Positions 1-6,064 are shown, counted from the stretch's first letter. The stretch is 6,194 nucleotides of DNA from Alphaproteobacteria bacterium (GCA_030040495.1 JASHTP010000101.1:1-6194); one strand, 5' to 3'. Numbers and translations: made by a program. The notes: generated from the letters alone by a model not told the origin.

Positions 1-115
1 TCTCGCGCTCCTCGAGCCCGCCGCAGAGCTGGATCAGGCGGTCGGCCAAAGTCGACTTGCCGTGATCGATATGGGCGATGATCGCAAAGTTGCGGATATG
101 CGAGAGATCGGTCAT
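1..115 (-). CDS. lepA: Elongation factor 4 (LepA), N-terminal 38 codons, runs off left edge
   Basis: LepA/EF4 is a translational GTPase that binds the ribosome, is proposed to back-translocate stalled ribosomes and has a role in ribosome biogenesis. The fragment begins MTDLSHIRNFAII and then carries the G1/P-loop AHIDHGKS at residues 14-21, followed by TLADRLIQ and CGGL. The NF-x-IIAHIDHGKSTLADRL pattern is typical of LepA. The related GTPase TypA/BipA usually has AHVDHGKTTLVD. The start ATG (113-115) gives the standard LepA N-terminus. I see no good Shine-Dalgarno sequence just upstream, where the bases read CACTGGCGC before ATG. The gene follows the tag-like gene after a 64-base gap that holds a possible weak promoter. 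All domains after the P-loop lie outside the window, so integrity cannot be judged. Confidence 0.93.
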   Translation of the reverse strand, partial: MTDLSHIRNFAIIAHIDHGKSTLADRLIQLCGGLEERE

Positions 116-139
116 GCGCCAGTGCTGGAAGACGCGGGA

Positions 140-168
140 AAGATAGGGGTGAGCGGCAGGGAGCGCAA
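140..168 (-). promoter_or_regulatory. Possible weak sigma70-type promoter for lepA
   Basis: On the minus strand TTGCGC (163-168) is followed after 17 bases by TATCTT (140-145). These match three of six and four of six consensus positions. A transcript would start near base 133, leaving a leader of only about 18 bases before the lepA ATG. The spacing is ideal but the hexamers are weak, and chance matches are common. lepA could equally be co-transcribed with the upstream tag-like gene. Confidence 0.3.
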
Positions 169-179
169 CGGCAAGCGCG

Positions 180-845
180 TCAATCGACCGAGGCGGCGAG
201 GGTCATCGAGAGATGCGCGAGCGGCATTCGGGTCTCCGCCGCCCAGCCGTTGAAGAGCGCCTGAAGCTGCGCGCGGCCCGCCTTGCCCTTGGGCTCGCCG
301 TCGAGGGCGCCCCAGTGAATCAGCGCCTTCACCACGAACGGCGTCGGCACGAAGGTGTCCTTCCCCGCCATGCGCAGGAAATAGGCGCCGGAATTGCCGC
401 CGAGCTGGCTGAAGCGCTTCCCCAGTGCATCCCAGAGCCCGACGATGTCGCTGCCCGGCCAGTCGGCGAGCCAGGCGCCGAAGCTGCCATGCTCGGCGGC
501 GACCGCGCACATCGCCGCGGCGTTCGCCTGCACCGATTTGAGCTTGCCGAGATGGCGGATGAGGCGCTTGTCCTCCATCAGCTTCTCGACATCCTCATCG
601 CTCATGGCGCGCACCCGCTTCGGGTCGAAGCCCTTGAACGCCTTCTCGAAATCCGGCCATTTGGCATCGACCATCTCGTGCTTGAGCCCGGCGCGAAAGA
701 CGCGCAGCGACATCAGCGAGAGATAGCGGTCATCGCCGAGCTGCTTCAGCTGCGCCGGCGATTTCACCGCCGGCAGCCGCGCCGCCAGCGCCTCGGCGCC
801 AAGGCGCTTTTCGGCGGCTTTCTGGATCTTGGCAAACGCGATCAT
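180..845 (-). CDS. DNA-3-methyladenine glycosylase I-like protein (divergent Tag branch)
   Basis: Family members excise 3-methyladenine from alkylated DNA in base excision repair. The 221-residue protein resembles the COG2818/Adenine_glyco family across its middle. LSLMSLRVFRAGL (residues 42-54) matches the helix before the substrate pocket, and FEKAFKGFDPKRVRAMSDED (66-85) and RLIRHLGKLKSVQANA (94-109) match the most conserved blocks. FGAWLADWP (122-130), then a Gly-Gly-x-Ser-Gly turn and FLRMAGKDTFVPTPFVV (156-172), match the C-terminal helical part. The N-terminal Cys and His and the C-terminal His-x3-Cys that bind zinc in E. coli Tag are not visible; the only Cys is residue 113. By recalled alignment, Arg48 and His56 sit where E. 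coli has Glu38 and Trp46. The fold assignment is fairly safe but the substrate is uncertain. The ATG at 843-845 has only a weak purine tract upstream (CAGAGCCAC). Confidence 0.8.
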   Translation of the reverse strand: MIAFAKIQKAAEKRLGAEALAARLPAVKSPAQLKQLGDDRYLSLMSLRVFRAGLKHEMVDAKWPDFEKAFKGFDPKRVRAMSDEDVEKLMEDKRLIRHLGKLKSVQANAAAMCAVAAEHGSFGAWLADWPGSDIVGLWDALGKRFSQLGGNSGAYFLRMAGKDTFVPTPFVVKALIHWGALDGEPKGKAGRAQLQALFNGWAAETRMPLAHLSMTLAASVD

Positions 846-877
846 GTGGCTCTGTGGACGAGCTGCAAGACTGCAGT

Positions 878-973
878 GCGTCCTTCGACAGGCTCAGGAT
901 GAGGAAGATCTCTTTTGGGCATCTTCCAAGGGCCGCAAAGAAACGTCCTCATCCTGAGCCTGTCGAAGGACGC
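878..973. repeat. Intergenic inverted repeat with perfect 28-bp arms
   Basis: Bases 878-905, containing TCCTTCGACAGGCTCAGGAT, are repeated as an exact reverse complement at 946-973. The 40-base centre (906-945) could extend this into a long cruciform or RNA hairpin. A second, competing short stem pairs 903-909 with 921-927. The arm core CCTTCGACAGGCTCAGG is, from memory, a dispersed intergenic repeat in many GC-rich alphaproteobacteria. When mistranslated it yields the peptide strings FDRLRMR and PEPVEGR seen in spurious predicted proteins. It lies between pheT (ends 994) and the tag-like gene (starts 845). On the minus strand it could act as a 3' mRNA-stabilising or transcription-attenuating hairpin for pheT. 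There is no T-run after it, so it is not a classical intrinsic terminator. Confidence 0.93.
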
Positions 974-993
974 TTGATCGACATGCAGCATCG

Positions 994-3384
994 CTACCCC
1001 CGCAGCGTCCCGCCCGTCGCCTTTTCGACGGCGGCGACGAGCTTTTGCGAGAAGGCTTCCAGCGCCGCGTCGGTCAGCGTCGCGTCTTCCGGCTGCAGGA
1101 CGACGGTGATAGCGAGCGATTTCTTGCCCTCGCCCAAGCCGGCGCCTTCATAGACGTCGAAGAGGCGCACCTCGGCGATGAGCTTCTTGTCGACGCCGCG
1201 CGCCGCGCGCAGCAGGGTCTCGGCGGGAAGCCCGGCATCGACGGTGAAGGCGAAGTCGCGCTCCACCGGCTGGAACGGCGAAAGCTTCAGCGGCGCCCGC
1301 CCGCGCCGGCTCTTGGGCAGCGGCACCTGATCGACGAAGATCTCGAAGCCCGCCGCCGGCCCGTCGACATCCATCTCGCGCAGCACGCCGGGATGGATCT
1401 CGCCGAAATAGCCCAGCAGCTTCGGCCCGAGCCGGAGCGCGCCGGCGCGGCCGGGGTGATACCATTCCGGCGCCTCGGCACTCACCTGCAGGCTTTCGGC
1501 GGCGGCGCCGGCGGCGGCGAGCGCCGCGAGCGCGTCGGCCTTGGCGAGAAAGGCGTCGACCGGGCGGCCGGGATCGTCCCAGCGCTTGGCTCCGGTGCGG
1601 CCGAGGCGAATGCCGGCGGCGACGAGATCCTGGCCGTCGGGCGTGTCGTCGCGATATTGCGGGCCGAGCTCGAAGAGCGCGCCGTCGCCGAAGCCGCGGT
1701 CGGCGTTGCGCTGCGCCGCCATGAGGAGATTGGGCAGGATGGACGGCCGCATCTGGTCGAGATCGGCGCTGATCGGGTTGACGATGGCAAGGCTCTTGGG
1801 CGCGGCGCCGAAGAGCTCGGCGAGCTTCTTCGGCATGAAGGAGAAGGTCACCGCCTCGACCAGCCCGCGCGCGGCAAGCGTGCGGCGGACGAAGCCGCGG
1901 CGCCGCTGCAGCGGCGTCAAGGCCGGCTTGGGCAGCGCCGTCTCGCGCGCGAGCGGCTGGGCTTGGATGCGGTCGTAGCCGTGGATGCGCAGCACCTCCT
2001 CGACGAGATCGGCCTCGCCCTCGATGTCGCCGCGCCAGGATGGCGGCTCGACCGCGAGCCGGGCGCCGTCCTCGCTCACCGCGCAGCCGAGCGCCTCGAG
2101 GATGCGCCGCGATTCCGCCGCCGGCACCGCGAGCCCGCCCAGCGTGTGCGTGCGCTCGGGACGGAAGGCGTAGCGCCGCCGCCAGTCCGGCACCGCGCCG
2201 GAGACCGCGACCGCGCTCGGCTCGCCGCCGCAGAGCTCGAGCACCAGCCGCGTCGCGATCTCGATGCCGGGCCGCACGAACTCGGGATCGAGCCCGCGCT
2301 CGAAGCGGTAGCGCGCGTCGCTCTGGATCTGCAGCCTTCGCCCGGTGGCCGCGGTGCGCACGGGGTCGAAGAGGGCGGCCTCGATATAGACGTTGCGCGT
2401 CGCCTCGGTGCAGCCGGTGCTGTCGCCGCCGATGACGCCGCCGAGGCTCAGCACCTCGCGGTCGTCGGCGATCACCGTCATCTCGGCGTCGAGCTCGTAG
2501 CTCCTGCCGTTGAGCGCCATGAGGCTCTCGCCCGGCCGCGCGCCGCGCACGACCAGGTCGCCCGAGATCCTGTCGGCGTCGAAGACGTGGAGCGGCCGGT
2601 CGAGATCGAAGGTGACGAAGTTGGTGATGTCGACCAGCGCCGAGATGGGCCTGAGCCCGATCGCCGTCAGCCGATCCTGCAGCCAGCGCGGGCTCGGCCG
2701 GTTGCGCAGGTTGCGCACCACCCGGCCGACGAAGAGCGGGCAGGCCTTGTCGTCGGGCCCGGCGAGATGGACCGCGAAGGAACAGGGGAAGCGGCCGGCG
2801 ACCGGCGTCGCGTCGAGCGGCTTCAAGCGGCCGAGCCCGGCGGCGGCGAGGTCGCGGGCGATGCCGCGCACGCCGAGGCAGTCGCCGCGGTTCGGCGTCA
2901 CCTTGATGTCGAGCACGGGATCGTCGAGCCCCAGCACCGCGGCGAAGGGCCGGCCCACGGGCAGGTCGCCGTCGAGCTCGATGATCCCGGCGTGATCCGC
3001 GGAGAGGCCGAGCTCGGCGGGCGAGCACAGCATGCCGTTCGACGGCACGCCGCGGATGGTGCTCTGCTTCAGCACCATGCCGCTCTCGGGGATGGTGGCG
3101 CCGGGCGGCGCAAAGACGCCGAGCATGCCGGCGCGGGCGTTGGGCGCGCCGCACACCACCTGCACCCGCTCCTTGCCGGTGTCGACGAGGCAGACGCGCA
3201 GCTTGTCGGCGTTGGGATGCGGCTCGGCCGAGACCACGCGGGCGACGATGAAGGGGGCGAGATCCTTGGCGCGGTTCTCGACGGCATCGACGTCGAGGCC
3301 CGACATGACCAGCGCCGCGACGATCTCGTCGAGGCTGGCGCCGGTCTCGAGATGCGTCTTGAGCCAGGCGAGCGTCGTCTTCAT
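994..3384 (-). CDS. pheT: Phenylalanine--tRNA ligase beta subunit
   Basis: This is the tRNA-binding and editing subunit of the cytoplasmic alpha2-beta2 enzyme that charges tRNA-Phe. At 796 residues it has the full bacterial length (E. coli 795). Domains in order: an EMAP/OB-type tRNA-binding domain at about 39-150 (PHPNADKLRVC 55-65, QVVCGAPNARAGM 75-87); the B3/B4 editing domain at about 212-385 (ALVDITNFV 249-257, RPLHVFDAD 263-271); B5 at about 404-474 (EVLRIHGYDRI 463-473); a catalytic-like core at about 490-690; and the C-terminal FDX-ACB anticodon-binding domain from about 701. His266, Gly319 and Glu335 correspond, by an offset of one, to E. coli editing-site residues His265, Gly318 and Glu334, so mischarged Tyr-tRNA editing looks intact. 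The ATG overlaps the pheS stop as ATGA. GGGAGGG (3393-3399) lies eight bases upstream as ribosome binding site. Confidence 0.98.
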   Translation of the reverse strand: MKTTLAWLKTHLETGASLDEIVAALVMSGLDVDAVENRAKDLAPFIVARVVSAEPHPNADKLRVCLVDTGKERVQVVCGAPNARAGMLGVFAPPGATIPESGMVLKQSTIRGVPSNGMLCSPAELGLSADHAGIIELDGDLPVGRPFAAVLGLDDPVLDIKVTPNRGDCLGVRGIARDLAAAGLGRLKPLDATPVAGRFPCSFAVHLAGPDDKACPLFVGRVVRNLRNRPSPRWLQDRLTAIGLRPISALVDITNFVTFDLDRPLHVFDADRISGDLVVRGARPGESLMALNGRSYELDAEMTVIADDREVLSLGGVIGGDSTGCTEATRNVYIEAALFDPVRTAATGRRLQIQSDARYRFERGLDPEFVRPGIEIATRLVLELCGGEPSAVAVSGAVPDWRRRYAFRPERTHTLGGLAVPAAESRRILEALGCAVSEDGARLAVEPPSWRGDIEGEADLVEEVLRIHGYDRIQAQPLARETALPKPALTPLQRRRGFVRRTLAARGLVEAVTFSFMPKKLAELFGAAPKSLAIVNPISADLDQMRPSILPNLLMAAQRNADRGFGDGALFELGPQYRDDTPDGQDLVAAGIRLGRTGAKRWDDPGRPVDAFLAKADALAALAAAGAAAESLQVSAEAPEWYHPGRAGALRLGPKLLGYFGEIHPGVLREMDVDGPAAGFEIFVDQVPLPKSRRGRAPLKLSPFQPVERDFAFTVDAGLPAETLLRAARGVDKKLIAEVRLFDVYEGAGLGEGKKSLAITVVLQPEDATLTDAALEAFSQKLVAAVEKATGGTLRG

Positions 3385-4454
3385 CGCGCCAGCCCTCCCA
3401 CCATCGACGGCAGGTCGAGCGGCAGGAAGCCGTAATGCCTGAGCCAGCGCAGATCATTGTCGTAGATCGCGCGCAGATCGGGGATGCCGTATTTGAGCAT
3501 GGCGACGCGCTCGATGCCCATGCCGAAGGCGAAGCCCTGATACTCCGAGGGATCGATGCCGCAATTGGCCAGCACCTTGGGATGGACCATGCCGGAGCCG
3601 AGGATCTCGAGCCAGGAGCCGCCGGCGCCGATGCGCAAGCCGCCGCCTTCGCGCGAGCAGCCGATATCGACCTCGGCCGAAGGCTCGGTGAAGGGGAAGT
3701 AGCTCGGGCGGAAGCGCACCGGCAGATCGTCGATGTCGAAGAAGGCGCGGCAGAACTCGACGAGGCAGCCTTTCAGATGCCCCATATGCGTCGTCTTGTC
3801 GATGACCAGGCCTTCGACCTGATGGAACATCGGCGAGTGGGTCGCGTCGTGGTCGCTGCGGAAGGTGCGGCCGGGCACGATGATGCGGATCGGCGGCTTG
3901 ACCTTCTGCATGGTGCGGATCTGCACCGGCGAGGTATGGGTGCGCAGCACCTTGCGGCCGTCGCGGTGCTCCGGCAGGTAGAAGGTGTCCTGCTCCTGGC
4001 GGGCGGGATGCTCGGGCGGGATGTTGAGGGCGGTGAAATTGTGGAAATCGTCCTCGATGTCCGGGCCTTCGGCGACGCTGAAGCCCATCTCGCCGAAGAT
4101 GGCGACGATCTCGTCGATGGTCTGGCTCAAGGGATGGACGCGGCCCTCGCTCTCGGCGCGCACCGGCAGGGTCACATCGACGCGCTCCTCGCGGAGCCGC
4201 GCGCGCAGCGCCTCGTCCTCGAGCCGGCGCGCCGCATGGGCGATCGCCTCTTCGGCCTCGCCCTTGAGCCGGTTCAACGCCGCGCCGAGCTCGCGCCGCG
4301 CCTCGGGCGCGAGCGCGCCGAGCCCCTTCATCAGCTCGGTGATGCGGCCCTTGCGGCCGAGCAGCGCGACGCGCGCCTGCTCGAGCGCCTCGAGGCTCGC
4401 CGCCTGCTTCACCAGGCGCTGGATCTCGTCGCGGATATGGTCGAGGCGTTCCAT
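3381..4454 (-). CDS. pheS: Phenylalanine--tRNA ligase alpha subunit
   Basis: The alpha subunit carries the class II aminoacylation site that activates phenylalanine with ATP and transfers it to tRNA-Phe in complex with PheT. The 357-residue protein starts with a helical, probably coiled-coil arm (1-90) that contacts tRNA. Motif 1 is at HPLSQTIDEIVAIFGEMGF (107-125). Motif 2 spans 190-219, with the Arg-Thr-Phe-Arg-Ser-Asp loop and HQVEGLVID. FPFTEPSAEVDI (253-264) forms part of the amino acid pocket. Motif 3 is GFAFGMGIERVAMLKYGIPD (307-326). Ala309 occupies the place of E. coli Ala294, which sets pocket size for Phe. AGGA (4465-4468) lies ten bases before the ATG. Only 20 bases separate the ATG from an intrinsic terminator, so most or all transcription must reach the gene by reading through it. 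Confidence 0.98.
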   Translation of the reverse strand: MERLDHIRDEIQRLVKQAASLEALEQARVALLGRKGRITELMKGLGALAPEARRELGAALNRLKGEAEEAIAHAARRLEDEALRARLREERVDVTLPVRAESEGRVHPLSQTIDEIVAIFGEMGFSVAEGPDIEDDFHNFTALNIPPEHPARQEQDTFYLPEHRDGRKVLRTHTSPVQIRTMQKVKPPIRIIVPGRTFRSDHDATHSPMFHQVEGLVIDKTTHMGHLKGCLVEFCRAFFDIDDLPVRFRPSYFPFTEPSAEVDIGCSREGGGLRIGAGGSWLEILGSGMVHPKVLANCGIDPSEYQGFAFGMGIERVAMLKYGIPDLRAIYDNDLRWLRHYGFLPLDLPSMVGGLAR

Positions 4455-4474
4455 GAGTTCAGAGTCCTAGCACG

Positions 4475-4499
4475 AAAAAGGGGCCGGATCGGCCCCTTT
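4475..4499 (-). terminator. Intrinsic terminator between rplT and pheS, candidate attenuator
   Basis: Read on the minus strand, AAAGGGGCCG (4490-4499) pairs perfectly with CGGCCCCTTT (4477-4486) around a three-base ATC loop. A five-T run (4475-4479) follows the GC core. The strand is clear because the plus-strand reading has only three T's. It can end rpmI-rplT transcripts. Because it finishes 20 bases before the pheS ATG, it also lies in the path of any pheS transcript begun upstream. That position suits a regulated attenuator more than a simple operon end. Confidence 0.88.
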
Positions 4500-4524
4500 G
4501 CTCGCGCGATCCATCCGCCGGGGC

Positions 4525-4575
4525 CTAGCGACAGGTCCCGTTGGTAAATCGCCCGCTGCGGCGTGCGCCGGTCAT
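4525..4575 (-). CDS. Possible 16-residue pheST leader peptide (pheM-like position)
   Basis: A short ORF, MTGARRSGRFTNGTCR, starts three bases after the rplT stop and ends with TAG at 4525-4527. AAGG at the end of rplT lies seven bases before its ATG, which is good Shine-Dalgarno spacing. It sits where E. coli has pheM, the Phe-rich leader peptide of pheST. Here there is one Phe codon (TTT, 4546-4548). Stalling there would cover the GGGACC segment that otherwise pairs with GGCCCC downstream, and so free that segment for anti-termination. A single Phe codon is weak support, and TTT and CGA are unexpected codons in so GC-rich a genome, so this may be a chance ORF. No homology can be assessed at this length. 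Confidence 0.35.
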   Translation of the reverse strand: MTGARRSGRFTNGTCR

Positions 4576-4578
4576 CGC

Positions 4579-4938
4579 TCAGCCTTTGAGCGCCGCCTGC
4601 GCCTCGGCGACGATCGCCTTGAACGCCGCGGGCTCGCGCACGGCGAGATCGGCGAGCACCTTGCGGTCGATCTGCAGGCCGGCGCGCTTCACGCCGTTGA
4701 TGAACTCGGAATAGGTCAGCCCCTCGGCGCGCACGCCGGCATTGATGCGCTGGATCCACAGCGAGCGGAAATTGCGCTTCTTCGCCCGCCGGTCGCGATA
4801 GGCGTAGCGCAGCCCCTTCTCGACCTTCTCGATGGCGACGCGGAAGGCGTTCTTGGCGCGCCCGCGATAGCCCTTGGCGAGGCCCAGCATCTTCTTGTGA
4901 CGCGCATGGGCGGTGACGCCGCGTTTGACGCGTGCCAT
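4579..4938 (-). CDS. rplT: 50S ribosomal protein L20
   Basis: L20 binds 23S rRNA early in large-subunit assembly. In E. coli and Bacillus it also represses translation of its own operon. The 119-residue product is full length (E. coli 118) and strongly basic at the N-terminus. MARVKRGVTAHARHKKML (1-18) and GYRGRAKNAFRVA (23-35) form the extended RNA-binding tail. RDRRAKKRNFRSLWIQRINA (48-67) and YSEFINGVKRAGLQIDRKVL (76-95) belong to the globular domain. The ATG lies three bases after the rpmI stop, and its Shine-Dalgarno GAGGGG overlaps the last rpmI codons, so the two are probably translationally coupled. A possible leader ORF and an intrinsic terminator follow. No infC is present within the window, so IF3 is encoded elsewhere. 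Confidence 0.98.
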   Translation of the reverse strand: MARVKRGVTAHARHKKMLGLAKGYRGRAKNAFRVAIEKVEKGLRYAYRDRRAKKRNFRSLWIQRINAGVRAEGLTYSEFINGVKRAGLQIDRKVLADLAVREPAAFKAIVAEAQAALKG

Positions 4939-4941
4939 GGC

Positions 4942-5145
4942 TCAGCCCCTCATATAAGGCATGTAGGTCAGCACCAGGTTCTGGTCGCCCTTCTCCAGCG
5001 TGAAGGTGCCGCGCGCCTTGCGCTTCATCTGCTTGGGCTTGCTGATCAGGCGGTGGCGCTTATGCGCGACCGCCGCCTTGATCTTGCCCGAGGCGGTGCG
5101 CTTGAAGCGCTTCTTCGCCCCGCTCTTGGTCTTCATCTTGGGCAT
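4942..5145 (-). CDS. rpmI: 50S ribosomal protein L35
   Basis: L35 is a small, very basic protein of the large ribosomal subunit. The 67-residue product starts MPKMKTKSGAKKRFKRTASG (1-20), the typical L35 N-terminus, and continues with HKRHRLISKPKQMKRK (28-43), the RNA-binding block. E. coli L35 has 65 residues. The open frame runs back to 5319, but the earlier part is not L35-like and overlaps the upstream dehydrogenase gene. AAGGA (5151-5155) lies five bases before the chosen ATG. That Shine-Dalgarno can be masked by a GCGA-capped hairpin, a plausible site for translational feedback. This is the first gene of an rpmI-rplT unit driven by the promoter at 5233-5261, with pheST downstream. Confidence 0.97.
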   Translation of the reverse strand: MPKMKTKSGAKKRFKRTASGKIKAAVAHKRHRLISKPKQMKRKARGTFTLEKGDQNLVLTYMPYMRG

Positions 5146-5150
5146 TTCGG

Positions 5151-5164
5151 TCCTTTCGCAAGGA
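5151..5164 (-). promoter_or_regulatory. Hairpin masking the rpmI Shine-Dalgarno
   Basis: On the minus strand TCCTT (5160-5164) pairs perfectly with AAGGA (5151-5155), the rpmI ribosome binding site, across a GCGA loop of the stable GNRA type. Opening and closing of this stem would modulate rpmI initiation and, through coupling, rplT. In E. coli L20 represses this operon at the rpmI leader, but I cannot tell whether L20 recognises this structure. Confidence 0.55.
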
Positions 5165-5172
5165 TTTGGGTG

Positions 5173-5221
5173 CGACGGCGAGGCATGCCCGAGGGCGCTG
5201 AGAATGCGCGGCCAGCCGTCG
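5173..5221 (-). promoter_or_regulatory. Long-range stem in the rpmI 5' leader
   Basis: CGACGGC (5215-5221 on the minus strand) and GCCGTCG (5173-5179) form a 7-bp stem that encloses 35 bases. A small inner GCCC/GGGC pairing is possible within the enclosed part. The stem occupies most of the predicted leader of about 80 bases, just upstream of the hairpin over the ribosome binding site. It could be part of an L20-responsive leader, or chance pairing in GC-rich sequence. Confidence 0.35.
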
Positions 5222-5232
5222 GGAAGGCGCGG

Positions 5233-5261
5233 TTTATAGCCGGGAGACCGCGGAAAGGCAA
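5233..5261 (-). promoter_or_regulatory. Sigma70-type promoter of the rpmI-rplT(-pheST) operon
   Basis: The minus strand has TTGCCT (5256-5261) as -35 and TATAAA (5233-5238) as -10, separated by exactly 17 bases. This is the best promoter match I found in the window. It begins eight bases after the stop codon of the upstream dehydrogenase gene. It predicts a start near base 5226 and an untranslated leader of about 80 bases before rpmI. It would serve rpmI and rplT, and pheST by read-through of the terminator at 4475-4499. Confidence 0.72.
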
Positions 5262-5269
5262 GCGCGGCG

Positions 5270-6064
5270 CTAGCGCCCCGAGGCCAGCATGCGCCGCGCC
5301 ACCGGCAGCACCAGGCCATAAGGCAGGATGCTGCCGAAGAAGGCGCCGATGCGGTTGTTGAGGCCGGTGACCACCACCCGCCTGCGCTGCCGCAGCGCCC
5401 GGTAGCCGCTGCGCGCGACCGCTTCGGGGCTCATCACGCTCATCCCCGGCAGGTTGAAGAGCGCGATGTCCTCGATCTTGGCCTCGTGGATGAAGTTGGT
5501 CGCGGTGGCGCCCGGGCAGAGGGCGGTGACGGCGACGCCGCTGCCGCGCAGCTCCTCGGCGAGCGCCAGGCTGAAGCTCAGGACATAGGCCTTGCTGGCG
5601 CAATAGACCGCCATCATCGGCCCCGGCTGGAAGGCGGCGGTCGAGGCGACATTGAGCACGCGGCCGCGCCGGCGCGCCACCATGCCCGGCAGGCAGAGCC
5701 GCGTCAGCGCGGTGAGCGCGCCGATATTGAGCCCGATCATGCCGTCGATGCGCGCGGGATCGGCCTCGTGGAAGGGGCCGTTGTCGCCGAAGCCGGCATT
5801 GTTGACCAGCACATCGACGGCGCGGCCGCCGATGCGGGCGAAGAGCTCGGCGGCGGCGCCGGGCCGGGCGAGGTCGGCAGGGAGCACGCTCGCCGCCGCG
5901 CCGAAGCGCGCCCGAAGCTCGGCGGCGAGCGCCTCCAGCGCCGCGCCGCTCCGCGCCACCAGGATGAGATCGTGCCCGTCGGCGGCGAGCTCGCGCGCCA
6001 GCGCGGCGCCGATGCCGCTCGAGGCTCCCGTGACCAACGCCAAGGGCCGTCTGCTCTCGCTCAT
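5270..6064 (-). CDS. Short-chain dehydrogenase/reductase (classical SDR)
   Basis: This is a 264-residue NAD(P)-dependent oxidoreductase with a complete classical SDR signature. The nucleotide-binding TGASSGIG is at 12-19, the NNAG structural motif at 88-91, and the catalytic tetrad is Asn113, Ser141, Tyr154 and Lys158 (in YCASK). Arg38, after the second beta strand (LILVAR), hints at NADP preference. The C-terminal part (about 230-262) is hydrophobic and includes FFGSILPYGLVLP, as in the COG0300 DltE-like group, and may touch membrane or lipid substrate. The substrate cannot be read from sequence. The ATG at 6062-6064 is preferred to an in-frame GTG at 6097 because AGGAGG lies six bases upstream. 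It overlaps the stop of the preceding regulator-like gene as ATGA, which implies coupled translation. The rpmI promoter starts directly after its TAG stop. Confidence 0.93.
   Translation of the reverse strand: MSESRRPLALVTGASSGIGAALARELAADGHDLILVARSGAALEALAAELRARFGAAASVLPADLARPGAAAELFARIGGRAVDVLVNNAGFGDNGPFHEADPARIDGMIGLNIGALTALTRLCLPGMVARRRGRVLNVASTAAFQPGPMMAVYCASKAYVLSFSLALAEELRGSGVAVTALCPGATATNFIHEAKIEDIALFNLPGMSVMSPEAVARSGYRALRQRRRVVVTGLNNRIGAFFGSILPYGLVLPVARRMLASGR

Noticed and set aside
863..876. Small hairpin CTGCA-N4-TGCAG upstream of the tag-like gene
   Set aside because: Five base pairs with no link to a ribosome binding site or T-run; likely chance.
213..902. Plus-strand open frame opposite the tag-like gene
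   Set aside because: It is a shadow of the minus-strand gene and ends inside the left arm of the inverted repeat, with no plausible domain.
878..973. Inverted repeat as a classical intrinsic terminator of pheT
   Set aside because: Minus-strand sequence after the hairpin reads ACTGCAGTC without a T-run, and the 40-base centre is large. Some termination or 3'-end protection is still possible.
854..1153. Plus-strand open frame of 99 codons spanning the inverted repeat
   Set aside because: Its only distinctive strings, FDRLRMR and PEPVEGR, are translations of the repeat arms. The rest is antisense to the pheT 3' end.
1045..3435. Plus-strand open frame of 796 codons opposite pheT
   Set aside because: It is antisense to an unmistakable pheT. 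Long antisense frames are expected in GC-rich coding DNA with G/C-ending third positions. Its sequence is a low-complexity Arg/Ala/Glu/Gly/His mix with no motif. The equal length to PheT is coincidence.
3435..4547. Plus-strand open frame of 370 codons opposite pheS
   Set aside because: It is antisense to pheS, has no recognisable domain and has shadow-like Ala/Glu/Asp/His/Arg composition. It also crosses the terminator and leader region.
5266..5277. 12-bp palindrome GGCGCTAGCGCC over the SDR stop codon, considered as terminator or operator
   Set aside because: It has no loop and no T-run, is partly coding, and is a short GC palindrome of a kind frequent in such sequence.
5146..5319. N-terminal extension of rpmI to base 5319
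   Set aside because: The added residues are not L35-like and would overlap the SDR gene and contain the promoter. The MPKMKTKSG start has a proper ribosome binding site and family length.
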